NCBI GenBank assembly: GCA_903813345.2
Contig: CAIIXF020000011.1
Span: 13,745,754-13,809,753, forward strand
Direction: 5' to 3'
DNA from: Owenia fusiformis
Lineage: Eukaryota; Annelida; Polychaeta; Sabellida; Oweniidae
Length of the DNA stretch: 64,000 bases
The notes beneath the pieces are model-generated. The model made no database searches. It saw only the letters and a list, made by a program, of their open reading frames with translations, and was not told the origin of the DNA. Below are positions 34,701-48,491 of this stretch, piece by piece; the first letter of the stretch is position 1; every line of letters begins with the position of its first letter. The position numbers were made by a program, and so were the translations under genes.

Positions 34701-35283
34701 GTGAGTATATATAACTGTCGTTTTTACTTTGATATTTGCTGACTGTCGTATTTATTCACCATCATTCACTTGGCTCCTTATACCATGAGTGTCAGAGCCT
34801 GGCAGTCACATTAGGATAGTTCATTTTATGTGCAGTAAACTTCTGCCCTCTTTTGATTTAGAGATTTTTCGAAAATAGGTTGCCAGAGAAGCATCAAAAT
34901 CTTCAAAATACCAAAGGCCACACGTCATTTGTTGGCCAAACGATTAAATCTGAAATATGAATGTATATTCCATATAATACTGCAATGTGGTTTTTTGAAT
35001 GGTTTCTGGTTTGATTGACTCCAGAAAAAGTGAGTTAGTATTGGAAAGTCTTCATTCAAGACCTTCGTTCCCCTTGGGAGCCAAGTGAACACTTTATAAA
35101 TTGTATAAATAAATGAAACAAATTCAGTGACCTCTTGTCGTAAACTCTCTCGGGTCAACAAATATAACCACAATGCCATACCATCTCATGGATTAGAAAA
35201 AATGAGATGTCATGGTTTAATATGATGACCTGCAATTACAATTTGTGTATATTGTTGATATAAATTACTCTTTTATATTTCAG

Positions 35284-36674
35284 TTATGCTCAATAAACAA
35301 TGCGGATTCCTGTATTATCACAAGAAAGTCTTCCTTTTGGTATTCGTCCTCGTTTTCATTCTGACTAATGTCGTACTGAAGAACAGAATTGGTGACATGG
35401 AGCAGGAAAACATTTTCAACAAAAGTAAACGTTTTAGTGAACATCAGATTTCAACTACGCAATCTGTGAATGATGTAATTAATTTACAAATTCAGAATAA
35501 TAATAGAACGTATGGCAACTTTAAGGAGCGCTCCAAGTTGCCATGGCAACGTGTAAAGGGGACATCGATACAATTATATTCCGCTTATTATGACAACCGT
35601 TTCGCAAAACCATTTATAAGGATTTTAGGCTTTCAAGAGAAGAGACAAAACTACAGTAGTACGCTTCATTGTTGGATCGTCTATGATAATGGAGAAAGTT
35701 CGTGTCAAAAAGTATTCCAAGTAACTCCAATCAACTTAAGTCCTCTGAGGTACACACAGCTTGAGGACTTCTTCTATAAATGTGAAGTAAAAGGCGATGG
35801 GTTACCTGTATATGTAGGACTAACTGCTAACGAAACAGCAGGTTGCAACAAACAGGAAAATATTCTCAAAGTAGAAAACAATTTTAAAAACATATCTCAA
35901 AATCCTAACAATTTCTCGAAAGAGTTTTGTGTTTGTGTTGAAGGTCCAATATATGGCAGAATCCCTCCACGAAAACTTATTGAAACTTTAGAAATGTATA
36001 GAGTCTTGGGGGTGGAAAAGGTACTTATTTACAACGAAGATATATCAGGGGATCTAATGCCAATCTTAAAAGAATACGTCAATGAAGGATATGTTGAACT
36101 ACTGAATTGGAACATAAGGAAATATAAACCAAGAAGGAGAAAACTACATTATTACGGTCAAAGTTTATTGATCAATGATTGTCTCTATAGAATAATGTGG
36201 GAAACTAGATATATTGCCTTCCTCGACTTAGATGAGTTCATTATACCCCGTGTAGGAGACACATTTCAAGAACTAATACAAAATATATCATCACCAGGCA
36301 CTGCAGGGTATAGATTCATGAATGCATTCTATACTCCAAATAACAATAGTGACGTCCATGCATACAAACAAGAGATATTCACAAATACAAAACGTGGTGC
36401 TTTGTATACAGATATGAGGAGGTCTAAACACATTGTACAAGCCAATAAAGTAGAACATAATGGCGTTCACTTTCCGTATGTCTTCACGAATGGGTATAGA
36501 TACAAGAATATTACATCCGACTATGCCTTGTTGCATCATTTAAAAGGAGCGGACAGCTCACAGAACAAACAAAACAAGTTAGCACCTGTTGACAACACTG
36601 CTCTGAAATACCGAGAGAGGTTAGAACCAGCCGTCCAAGCACAATTTCGCAAACACAACATCGTACCTATTTGA
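35284..36674 (+). CDS. GT92 (DUF23) family glycosyltransferase, type II membrane protein
   Basis: Numbered from the ATG at 35286, the protein has 462 residues. A short basic tail (HKK) precedes a membrane anchor at about 14-31, giving a Golgi-type lumenal enzyme. A stem with many N-glycosylation sites (NRT, NYS, NET, NIS, NFS) follows. The GT92 domain starts near 213 with FCVCVEGPIYGR. It then shows the metal-binding DxD-like DLDEF at 314-318, GYRFMNAFY near 341-349, NGVHFP near 392-397 and LLHH at 415-418. Family members transfer galactose or related sugars onto glycans; the actual acceptor is not deducible. AATAAA signals lie at 36735 and 36752. The intact frame and ordered motifs argue for a working gene. 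Confidence 0.92.
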
Positions 36675-36734
36675 ATCATTGTGAATTTAGAGAATTATCT
36701 TGCATAGAGCGTCAGTTTTGATCCAAGGAGATCG

Positions 36735-36757
36735 AATAAAGTCGACGCGACAATAAA
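36735..36757 (+). promoter_or_regulatory. Two poly(A) signals after the GT92 gene
   Basis: AATAAA occurs at 36735-36740 and again at 36752-36757, 60-80 bases after the stop codon. Confidence 0.6.
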
Positions 36758-37020
36758 TTGCAACAAGGCATTTACATACAAAATGGCACCACCTGCCATT
36801 TATTACAGACGTCGACCACTGAACACCAACCGCCGGAACGCCTACCGCCGAGCACCGTCGTGCGTTTGCTCCATATCATGAAAAAGTAAATGCAGTGCCA
36901 TCTGTCAATACTCGAAAACAGAAAGTTCATTCCATATATAAACAAGAAAAAATACATTTATGGTTGGTTCATAATGAAAAATGACAAATAACACGGTACA
37001 TCTTTTGAAGTAGTGGTATA

Positions 37021-38105
37021 CAGCCTGGACATAGTGGAAATTCAGAAAGGAGTGGTATCGATATGGTGAACTTTTTGAACACGCGTTTCTCGTAAACTAG
37101 TCATCAAGACATTCTGAAAATTTTACAATTAAATGGTCATCTTGTGGATGGTAACATTATAATTTGAAATATATAATATCCTTTTCTCTATATTGTTTTA
37201 GAAATCAGACACTTCTTTCGTTCTTGGTATCATATGTTCGGAATGAAATGAAACATCTATCCGAATCTCGTTGGAACAAAACGACATAAACACAACGTGT
37301 TTAGGTCTCTCAATATTATAATTGTACAAAGGAAAGTTTAATTGAATTTAAGAAAGTATCTTGTAAATTATATAAAAGGTTTATCTTAATTTTTATCTAT
37401 TTGGGAGGTTTTGTTTTAAGTTTTTTGGTTACTTTTTCTTAAATCAACCAAAATTTCCTTTGTATAACTATTATATTGAGAGGTTTAAGAAACTGTTGTA
37501 TATGCTATTTTGTTCCAACAAGGTTCGGAGACATTTTATTTCATTCACAAGAATAAGTAGAAAGGCACAAAAACAATTGCACTAAAAAAACAAAAAATTG
37601 GAACAAAAACAGTTATATAAAATATAGATAAATAATTTTTGCATTAAATTGTTGCCAATCAGTCAACATTACATAAAGGACCGTGTTTTTTACAGAATGT
37701 TTTCAATAATTGGTTTAAGAGCAAAACATTGATGAATACAGTTCACCATATCGATACCTATCCTTTAGGCCATATCCCCAAGATTGCTTAACCAATACTT
37801 GTATGTAACAGAACGTCAAAATTATCATTTACACGTTTGCTGATAGGTATATTGAAAATAATTAACCAGCGGTTTATTTACTGTGGCACCACTGTAACGG
37901 TAACGGTAAATCTCGGACACATGAACAATAGACCATTGATATTCAAAGATCTGATAAAAAAATTTAAGTCCAGTTTAGCTTTAGTATTTAAATGGTAAAA
38001 TATGCCTATCCTTAAGTTTCTGTAAATAATTTTTTATGGCAATACCCTTATGTTTTGATACTTTTCTAGCCTTTTAAAAAGTTGCAAATTTTTTGGACCA
38101 CCCTG
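37021..38105. mobile_element. Foldback element, possibly a decayed CAGGGTG-family MITE
   Basis: Inverted arms are clear from about 37043 to 37769: 'ggtatcgatatggtgaac' pairs with 'gttcaccatatcgatacc', and 'tctctcaatatta' with its complement near 37475. The sequence at 38086-38105 is a good CAGGGTGGTCC-type right end flanked by TA. At 37021, 'CAGCCTGGAC', also TA-flanked, could be the degenerate left end. If so, about 270 bp at 37772-38040 is an insertion in the right half. Confidence 0.6.
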
Positions 38106-38489
38106 TATTGATGAACATACGAATATTGAATGTTGACTTAGTTACTTGACTTGACTGCAGTGTCGGTGTGAAACGAACACGGTTTCTTGGTATTATATGA
38201 TGATATTGTATGGTTTGTTCAGTTGCAATTACATGTATGTCTGTATTCCGATGAGCATAATGTTCAGGCTGAATGTTCGTTTATTGACAAAGAAGCAGAT
38301 TGCATTCCGGAATAAACTATTGTGGTCTAATTAATTGTTTGACATTTTATGATCCTTTCATCCGTTCATAATTAGATTCTAACGTTGGAAATTATCAAAA
38401 TTCACCAATATTGGAACGTAGTCTCTCACATGGGTTTATTGTCTTGGTACGCAAGTCCTTCGAGCTTGTCAGGGTCACTTGGGATCAAC

Positions 38490-38540
38490 TGGAAACGAAG
38501 ACATCATACTGGAAACGAAGACATGATGTCTTCGTTTCAG
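38490..38540. repeat. Short 27-bp palindrome
   Basis: 'ggaaacgaagacat' occurs twice, and the second copy pairs with 'gatgtcttcgtttc' immediately after it. Confidence 0.6.
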
Positions 38541-38869
38541 CATGGCCAAACTTCCGGTGGAATAAGTTGGTAAGAATTTTTGTCTTTTTTGATTTTGTCA
38601 CTTTATCCATCAAAATTTAACTTAATATTTGGCCAGTGTGTAGTGCGTATGTTCCGGTTTTTGAATATGTTTATATCTCAGAAATAGATAAAGTAATTAT
38701 TTCACAAGCACATAGATGTCTTCCAATAGCATATAGATGTCTTGGAGGGATTTAACTCTTTTTGTGACTATGTATTACCCTTTACTTAGTACATTCAACT
38801 ATCATTGAAATGTGGTACCTTCTTTCTTAAAGAGCAAGCTCTTTTGATTAATTTGACACCAGTTTCAAA

Positions 38870-39260
38870 ATCTTTCCATGGTTGAATGCTCAGGACAGAT
38901 TTTATTAACAAATGCGAAATTTGACTTTTACCAACTTCTCAGCGGTTGAACACGTCATGGCTTTCCTGGACGGCACTCCAAGATTCCAACGCCAGTAGAA
39001 TGGTCATTTTCAGTATGTGTAGTAATGACAGGGTGGCACACCTCCTCACGGGTGACAGAACTCTTTGAAAATCGGATCATAGCATTGAATGACCCAGTTG
39101 AGTGGCCCTGAAATTTACCCTACTTGAACTCTCTGAATTTCCTCTTCTGTGGCCACTTATAACCAAGGTCTTCACAACACTCCCAACTGGTCTTAATGAA
39201 CCTTATCAAAGAATAATTGATAAAGTCAGTGAGGTACGACAAGATAGGCACGGTGGCCAT
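38870..39260 (+). pseudogene. Fossil Tc1/mariner-type transposase fragment
   Basis: Across broken frames the plus strand shows pieces in the order typical of mariner-like DDE transposases: FLDGTPRFQR, RVTELFENRIIAL, DPVEWP, LNFLFCGHL and KVFTTLPTGLNEPYQRIIDK. Stops separate them. Only the C-terminal part is recognisable, with no intact catalytic core and no identified TIRs. Its relation to the nearby CAGGGTG elements is not known. Confidence 0.6.
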
Positions 39261-39469
39261 GTTACGAATGACAGATAGGAAAATTGCAGACATGAATCAG
39301 TTAAATGCCAATTTTTTAAAGGAAAGCTTCCTCTTTGTCTTTGTTCTTTCAACCACTGAGGAATTTGCCATGGATCAACCATGGATGGAGTTTAAATCTG
39401 CTGGTGTCAAATTAATCTGGAGAGCTTGGTCTTCAATTTATATTTTAGGGTAAATGCCAAAATTATAAA

Positions 39470-40820
39470 AGACATTGACAAGTTTGTACTTAAACATTTA
39501 GCCTATCTGAGACACTCTGTCATGTCTGTTGAGGTAAGACTTCATCCTGAGATGTTATTGTAATGTTTTGAAGATCCATACTGGTGAAAATGGCACATTT
39601 TGGTCAGGGATCGACACCAGTGTTACTTTGTATTTTGTAAGTATAGCACATACTTGGTATAGATTGTCAAGAATCAATCCATAATCTAGCTTTCAATGCA
39701 AATTCATCAAATATCACCTCTAAATAGGGTATGTCATTTGCGAGGGACAAGATTTATGTGATTTTTAGTGAATCGCGTTGTGCAGTTTTAGTAAAAATCA
39801 ATCTACTACTGTGTTGAAGCTGTCGATTTCGATATTTTTAGTTTTCATCAAACTAAACTACTGTAGATTTGACGTAATGCTTTGATATTTGAACTATATA
39901 AGTAGTTTGACATCGAAAATATGGAGCATGATCATTTGTTTATGTACCATGCGTAGGCACCAAAGTTCAACTGGGATTTTGGTTTTACAGATGAGATAAC
40001 TGATATGCGGTGATGCGGAAAATTATGGAGAGCTAAGATGTCCAGTTACCGTGTATTGAAAACTAACACGGCCGTTGCCGTATCATACCTTTCCAGTTAC
40101 ATTACTTCAAGCTGTGGAAGACATTTTGACGCCCCGCACAATATATGAACAAATATCGCACCACCCCCCCCCCCCCCACCCCATAACCAATAAAAATATA
40201 ACCATGAGAAAAAGAGCTTTAAAATGCTTATTTGAAGCTTCAAGCTCAATTTTGAAGGAAGTTGCATCAATTTTTGTAAAATTCAAGATAAATCTTATTT
40301 TTTGCCTTGTTTATATGCCACAATGGAATGCCTCCCCCGACTGAAAACCGAAATCTTTTGGCGATCGCACCCTCACTGACTGAAAGCTAGCTTCGCCCGA
40401 CGTCATTGTGGTAGATTGTATTGATTCTGTTGGAATAATGTAGCAGATAAGAGTCGAGTCCACAATTGTTAGAGAATGGAGTTGGCAACTAGCAGGTCTC
40501 CTAGCTCTATCGAGGCTACGGATCAAACGAAACGTGCGGATTATGCATTTGGTTTTATTTGATCAGAATTTGGGCATTGCTATGTAGATTTAAGTCTCGT
40601 TTTGAATTAGATTTGTGTTTTTAATTTTAATTTTGTGTCTCCATATGATAAATAAAAAAAATAATAATCTGGCAGACCAAAACCTGCACTGCCATCTATT
40701 CATTTATCTTCATAGCAACTCATATTATCACTTCAACAGTGTTCAATAGATTGAAAATTAATCATGAGTTTTATGTTAATTCTGTTCCAATATGCGTTCA
40801 ATCTATATATTTTCAAGGAA
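39470..40820. other. No gene recognised; poly-C run near 40165
   Basis: Open frames of up to 89 codons lack supporting features. A run of about 14 C lies at 40165-40178. No repeats with partners in this window were noticed. Confidence 0.35.
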
Positions 40821-40825
40821 CAGAG

Positions 40826-40997
40826 CCGGTGTAAAAGAAATTATGGTCCCCTGGGGATTATGGTCCCCTTTCCTTACGGCCCTTACCGGCCCTGACTGTG
40901 TATAACTAATAAGCAAAATAATTGTAATTAGGTCACCATATAAATCAATAGAGAGTAGGACCAAAATTTGATAGGACCACCTACCCTTTTACACCGG
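40826..40997. mobile_element. Small MITE, copy 2 (CCGGTGT ends)
   Basis: The 172-bp element begins CCGGTGTAAAAG and ends CTTTTACACCGG. It matches the element at 5501-5663 along its length, including 'attatggtcccc' and 'caccatataaatcaat'. Confidence 0.8.
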
Positions 40998-41329
40998 GAC
41001 TGAGAATTTACGTATAATTGACCTTTTATGCCATCTATTGCCAAATTGATTGCTCAATAATTTAGGACGGTGGCTTTGACCAAGAAAAAATTATAATGAG
41101 CATATACGTTTTTCAAAAGTTTTCCTAAAGTTCATTAATTGGTCAAGATGGAATCTGTAAACACACTTGTTGAATTTTTGAATTCAGATGAAGACCGTGA
41201 GAGGCAAGCAGCAGCAAACAGAATAATACAGAAGTCAATATTAAATAATGTTTATTGTACACACATACATAATAAAGATGTTCATTAGTACTTTTATGTT
41301 AGGTCACAATTTGTTCAACACACAAAGTA

Positions 41330-43500
41330 ATCATAGTCAATAATGAAGTTTCACAACCACCAGGACCATTAATCATGGGTGGCATCATGAGAGAAGACAA
41401 CCTCCTGTGTGATAATTTTACTCTCTTCAAGGTAAAGATTGCACACAATATATAATCAGTCAGTAACTAAGCTCAACCACCATCAAAGTGTATGTAACAG
41501 TCATTAGTGGGATCGCGAGATGTCCGGCTCCTAGTTATAACTTTCTAGGCAGAGATGGTCTGGGTAGAAGAAGAGTGCGATAATGTTGTTCTCTCCAAGG
41601 TAAGGATTGCACACAATATATAATCAGTCAGTAACTAAGTTCAATCACCATCAAAGTGTAGATAACAGTCATTAGTGGCACAGCGAGAGATGACAGGTTC
41701 CTATTGATTACTTTCTAGGCAGAGAGATGGTCTGGGTATCAAAATACATGGTGCAACAGAAGACTGTGATAATGTTGTTCTCTTCAAGGTAATAATTCCA
41801 CACAATATGCAATCAGTCTGCTAAGCTCAACCACCATCAAAGTGTAGATAACAGTCATTAGTGGCACTGCCAGAGATGACAGCCTCCTATCGATTACTTT
41901 GTTCTATCCAAGGTAAGGATTGCACACAATATGTAATCAGTCAGTTCCATCACCACCAAAGTGTAGATAACAGTCATTAGTGGCACTGCCAGAGATGACA
42001 GCCTCCTATTGATTACTTTGTTCTATCCAAGGTAAGGATTGCACACAATATATAATCAGTCAGTAACTGCAGTAAGTTCCACCACAATCAAAGTCTACGT
42101 AACAGTCATTATTGGCATCTCGAGAGATAACAGCCTCCTATCGATTACTTTCTAGGCAGAGATGGTCTGGGTATCAAAATACGTTAGTGGTGCCACACAA
42201 GAGATAATGAAGAGCACACCTGAAAGTACATGAAATGGGGGAAAATGTTACCCTGCAATTTGTAATAGATGCTGATTGCCAGAAACTGGATGCAAGTGGC
42301 ATTACAAAGTATCAAAACAACCCCCAAAACCAAACATATCACCACTGGCCATTTGTCGCACTTTGTTACAGTAGCAGAACACTATTCACTTCTGTTGGTG
42401 ACATCAAAATCAAATCAAATTACTTGCAGAGTAAGTACAGTTTACTAAAAAACTGAACAGGAATCTTATCGATCCTGAATATTTTAGAACATCAATTAAA
42501 ACATTGTTTTTGAATATTGAATTCCCTCCAAAATAATGTACCAAAAATATTTCATTGGATACTGGAATGGCAAACTGAACTCAGAGTTCGAGTTGGGGGT
42601 CACCTCAAAGCTAAATGTAAATCTAGAAGAAATGTTGTACATTATCAAATAAAAATACTGCACTTACTTGAATCGCATCCTAGAGATATCTCTTCCACCC
42701 CAAGACAATGCTACGATAATGTTGTTATCTCTCCAAGATTGGGCTCAGCCACAAAATAACTAAGTTCCATATCATTTGGAGTCTTGGTTGTAAAGGTCAT
42801 TAGTGGTGTCACATAAGAGTACAATAATGTTGTTCTCTACAAAGTAAGGATTGTAATAACAATATGTAATAATAACTAAGTTCCAGCATAATTACAGTCT
42901 AGGTATCAGTCACTAGTGGTGCCACAAGAGTATGATAATGTCGCTCTCTCAAAGGTTAGGATCGCACCCAATAAGATTAAGTTCCACTGCCATTGTAGTC
43001 TTGGTTACAAAGACATTAGAGGTGCCAGAGCATGATAATGTTGTTCTCTCAAAGGGAAGGTTTACACACAATATGTAATAGTAGTCCATAAATGAGCTCA
43101 ACCATCATTGCAGTTGTAGGTAGCAGAGTCATTAGTGATGCCACAGAAGAGTATGACCATGTTGTTTACGCCAAGGTAAGGATTACACACAGTCCATAAC
43201 TATGTTGTTTTCGCCAAGGTAGGGATTGTACACAGTCCATATAACTAAATTCCATCATAATTACAGTCCAGGTAGCAGAGTCATTAGTTGGTGCCACACA
43301 AGAATATGATAATGTTGTTCTCTCTAAAGTAAGAATTGCACAGAGTATATAATAGCAGTGCATCACACAATTTGAAATCCATGAATCCACAGTCCATAAC
43401 TACTTCCAATGTAGTCTAACATGAGACTGATGGGATTATGATGATGATGTTGTTCTCTCCAAGGTGAGGGGCACTACTGAAAGTACACAAAATGAGGGAA
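41330..43500 (+). repeat. Irregular ~120-180-bp tandem repeats
   Basis: Units contain 'gataatgttgttctct', 'ccaaggtaaggattgcac', 'acacaatatataatcagtc', 'aacagtcattagtgg' and 'agatgacagcctcctat', with variable spacing. They occur about a dozen times, better conserved between 41430 and 42130. No continuous reading frame links them. A stretch at 42597-42690 is an older copy of a segment found at 47150, 52510 and 57330 in the large duplications. Confidence 0.75.
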
Positions 43501-46500
43501 AATCAACAACTACTACATATATGATTTAAGAGATGATTTAAAGAGAACTTTAGAGAACAAGGAGTTAACATGTAAGATATCACTCTGCCATTTGTTACAG
43601 ATGCCAAACGGCAATTTAATATTTAGCATATCACTTTTTCAAATTGTAACCAAAAATCCTTACAAAATTATACCTTTCAAATGCTCAACCCCTAAAAGTA
43701 ACAGTAAGACTGAGGCCAACTTTATACATATGGTGAAGTCCAAAAAACAAAGTAACAAGCCCGAAAACCCAAAGCTGGTAAAGTTAAAAACCCTCTAAAA
43801 TTTAAACATTACCAACATCCCCCCCTAATTTCAAATTTAAGATGGCTTATAACTAAAGCTTACCTAACGTTTGTGGGTACAACATTCCTATTGCTACATA
43901 ATCTGCGACCACCTGTCCCTAGGAGCGGTAATAATGTGCTATGTAGATACAGACGCTACAAACAGATTGTTGATCTTCTCAGAAACTCCATGAACAGCAA
44001 ATAAATTGTCAGATTGTTATGACCTGAAAGTACTTAAAAAAAGAAAAAAGTCAGCGATGATTTGACTTTTTTCTTAAAAGCAATAAGTTAATATACCCAA
44101 CTGTCTGGACTGGCCATTTTTCAGATATGAGTATATTTACATATCGCTTTTAAGTCAATGCATTAACATGCAAAATGTCACCACGGGCCATTTGTTAAGC
44201 TGTCATTTGTAACAGTATCCAAGACTAATTACTGACCGCCTTCCACGAAGAAGTTTTGTCAACAGAATAGTTTAAGAATAAATGTCACCACTTCTGATGG
44301 TGACATAAAAAATCAAATCATTGCTGAGTAAGTACAGTTAACTAAGAACTATAAAAAAAATTCAAATTATTGCTGAGTAAGTAGAGTTTACTATTGACTA
44401 TGAACAAAAATCTGTGGAATTAATTGACAAATTGTTACTTTAAAAGTTAGCATTATTGTATTCCAATGATCAAGACCAAATTGATAGAGCTAGAACTATT
44501 TTGTTGGTAAGTTTCCAAAGTCGCAGAATGAAAATTACCAAACACATGCAAACAGAACCACTGTTCCTTGTGTTGCAGCCAAGAACCTGCTTTGCTGGAA
44601 ATACAAAAAAGATGCTGTAGTACTTGTTAATATTACGATTTAAATATATTGCAAAAAATCAAATCAATTAGGAGGGATGGAGTAAGGTACATGTACATGT
44701 ATACATAGTTATACATCTTAACTAGGTAAAAATACTGCTTTCAGCACTGTATAGCGGATTCTTCTGATGGGTGTATGATCCTGTGAAAGGAAAATTCATT
44801 TATTAGTAACTTCTGCATGCAACAGTAGTAGTTGTAGTTCAGGCAAGGAGCAGTCTTTAACCCTCTTCAAAACACCTGCAATGAGAAAATGATTTTACTG
44901 TCTACCTTAACTCCAAAGCATGCCAGGGATTATCATTTGCAAAAAAGTTGCCTTTATCAATCAGATTCTAGGTCGTAAATACCTAGATGGTTGATTGTTT
45001 ATTGGACCAAAACATGGTCGCATTAACACTGACCTCAAAACAAGAAAAAAAACAGTCAAATTGAAAAATTGATGATGATTTGATGAAACTTAAGATCATC
45101 TACCAACTCGCACCAAAAAAGAGAATGGTATCCGAAAACTGAGACTAACATACGAAGGTATGTTAAATCTCAGGTGAAAATGAGTTTATAAAAAAAATAT
45201 GAAGACAATATTTTCCAAATATAGCACACATTACTTCCATTTTGATAAAACCAGGTGGATTCCATTATTCTTTCATGTCAGAACATAGAATCCGTTAGGA
45301 AGCTTTCAAGCCAACACACCTTAACAAAAGATCAAACATTGGGTGACCATCCCCCCGCTCATGCTGTATGCTGTCCAGAGAGATTAAGAAGAATAACAAG
45401 AATGACATCCTCGGCCATGCATAATTAGGATACATCACATTAAAAAGATGAAATACAAGACCATACCACTGTCAATTCCCAATAGTATCTTTACTGTAAC
45501 ACTGATAAGCAATGTCTACCTACCTAAAGAGTACAAGGTAACATGTATCAACCCCAAGGCCATTCCGTACAGATCCAAGTGAACTCTTGCTGCGTCCTCA
45601 CGAGATCTCTGGATCACACTATATCCGTCATAGCTAACTACTAACATTACAATACGAGCAAGTAAAAATGAGTGGACCTTCACCAGAGCTCAACGATACC
45701 CCTCCAGAACGACCCAATGCATGCCGGCACCACAGCATGCACTGAAGAAAGAAAATTCAGAATACCTCCTCCTGGTGGGTGCAAGACCCACCATTTTGAC
45801 TCGCTTGTAAAGAATGCTTTCGCCAGCCATCAGAATATAGGCAAAACAAAGAACCAAGCTCAACAATAAGAATCCAACTTGGAAACTGTTGGTCGGGACT
45901 TACAAGGAATTGATACCTGAAACCCATGCATCTAGAGATTGATAGACACTGATCATCAGAATCACGGTGGAGGTACTACGAGGAACATCAAACGGTATGA
46001 CCAAGTAAACCAGAGCTCTTAATGCAATGGATCAGAATGACCCATGCTCAACGATGCCATTCTTAGATATTCCTCAAAATCAATCGGGACAACATAAAAC
46101 ATGAACAGGGGAAGGCCTCCCAACACTTGATCAAGTGTTAAGACATGTTTAGCCATCCAGCCTCCTAGCAGATTCCAGGTTCCTTCACTCCAGAATAATG
46201 GGTCGGCCAACAAAATCCACCGGTTCAATCAAAATGGAAGGTGTCCCACTAACGAGAAAACCTGCCGCTCCTAAACCATAGATGGAAAACATGTCTAGCT
46301 GGTAGATGACCCCATATGGAATAACTAAGATAACTTAACCAAATAACTAAGATAACTCAACAAGATTACTTAACTTAGGTGACAGGAACTTTGTGATGAG
46401 GCTCATCTTTAAGGGAGTGGAGTCTAGGAGGCGACTCATTTTCCAGTGCATGGCTTATCTTTCAGGGGATTGCTCATTTTCCAGCGGGTGGCTCATCTCT

Positions 46501-46560
46501 CAGCGGGTGGATCATCTTCCAGCAGGTTGCTCAATTGCCAGCAGGTGGATTGCTCATCTT

Positions 46561-46961
46561 GCAGTGGGTTGTTCATCTTCCAGTTGGTTGCTCTTCTTCC
46601 AATTGGTTGCTCTTCTTCCAGTTGGTTGCTCTTCTTTCAGTTGGTTGCTCTTCTTCCAGTTGGTTGCTATTCTTCCAGTTGGTTGCTCTTCTTTCAGTTG
46701 GTTGCTCTTCTTTCAGTTGGTTGCTCTTCTTCCGGTTGGTTGCTCTTCTTCCGGTTGGTTGCTCTTCTTCCAGTTGGTTGTTCTTATTCCAGTGGGTTGT
46801 TCATCTTCCAGTGGGTTGTTCATCTTCCAGTGGGTTGTTCATCTTCCAGTGAGTTGTTCATCTTCCAGTGAGTTGTTCATCTTCCAGTGGGTTGTTCATC
46901 TTCCAGTGAGTTGCTCATCTTCCAGTGAGTTGCTCATCTTCCAGTGGGTTGCTCATCTTCC
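46561..46961 (+). repeat. 19-bp minisatellite in unit A (about 21 copies)
   Basis: The unit is TTGGTTGCTCTTCTTCCAG, changing towards TGGGTTGTTCATCTTCCAG in the second half. Measured between flanking landmarks it spans 400 bp. The period, not divisible by three, produces the same peptide in all three forward frames. Confidence 0.9.
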
Positions 46962-48491
46962 AGCGGGTGAATTATCTTCCAGCGGTTGAATAATCTTTCA
47001 GTGGGTGGGTCATCACCTAGCAGTTGGATCATCTTCAAGGTTGCCATCTTCCACCAGATAGATCATCTTCAACTGGGAACTTGGCTTTCCAATGGGGGAC
47101 TTGTCTTGCAGTGTGTGGCTTCCAGTGTGTGGCTCAGGTACTAGTGGGCTGATCACCTCCAAGCTAAAGGTAAATCTGGAAGAAATATTGTACATTAGGA
47201 AATAAAAATACTGTACTTACTTGAACCCCACATCCTAGAGATAATCTTCCATCCCGGGCAATGCTTCTTCAGTAACACACAGATATCACCAGAATAACAA
47301 TATCCTATGTAGAAACAGGCGTTGCAGGCAGATGGTGCATATTGAAGTTACTCTCATTAACTTGTAGGAAAGGACAGAAACTTATCTTCAGTGGAAGAGG
47401 AGTGCATCTGAAAGTAAATACAAAATAGGAAAAGTTAAGCAATGGTTTCAATTTTCAATTTTTCAACAAGGCTTCCATGATCAAGACTCTTCCATAACAG
47501 GGGATGGAGGGAATGCAAATCTCCAGTGAGATCATCTTTCAGTAGTTTGATCATCTTCCACCAGGAGGATCATCTTCCAGCGGATGGATCATCTTTCAGA
47601 GAGCAGCTTGTCTTCAGATGTGTTGCTTGACTTTTTGCAGATGGCTCATAATCTGGTAGATGGCTCATATTCAAGGAGCTGGCTAATATTCTAGTGGGTG
47701 CCTCATCTCCAATGGATGGCTCGTCGTCAAATGATTCTGCATCTTTATGAGGGTGACTCCTCTTCCAGGGGATGGATGATCTTCCAGGGGATGGTTGATC
47801 TTCAAGGGGATGGATGATCTTCCAGACAGCATTTTCTGTTCCAGTTGGTTACATGGCTTCCAGTTTGTGGCTCAGATTCTATTCGGCTGATCAACCCCAT
47901 GCTAAAGGCAAATCTGAAATACTGTAAATTTGGAAATAAAACTTCAGTACTTACTTGAACAGGATCCTGGAGACTTCTCTAATCTTGAACAAAGCTACCG
48001 CAGTCGCACAAGGACATCACCAGAATAACAACATCATATGTAGATACAGGTGCTACAGACAACAGGTGCTTATTGTAGTTACGATTTGAAACATCCCGGA
48101 AAGGGTAGAAGTTTTAACTTCCAGGGTAAGAGGAGTGCATCTGTAAGTACATATAAAATAGGAAGCCAGCAATGATTTAAATTTTGATTTGTTGTTGCAT
48201 TGCCAAAATGATTGAGCCACTTACTGAACAAGCGGAGGAGGGAATGCAAGACATTCCTTTTATTGATTCTAGTAAATCTATCATGTTCTTCACCCCTCCC
48301 GGCTCAAGATTTACATCATCAAATCAACTAACTGCCTTAACAGAAGTATCTCTGTAGAAGTGAATTGTGGTCTATATATTTTTAGAACATGAATTAAAAT
48401 TATGTTTTTGAACATTGAATTACCCCCCACCCCAAGCCCAATATAATGAATAGTTTTATTCATTTTTTTGATATGTAAAGCCAACATACAT

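Noticed and set aside
38385-38620. Overlapping 62- and 69-codon frames
   Set aside because: They run through a short palindrome and have no domain. Nearby transposase motifs are in other frames.
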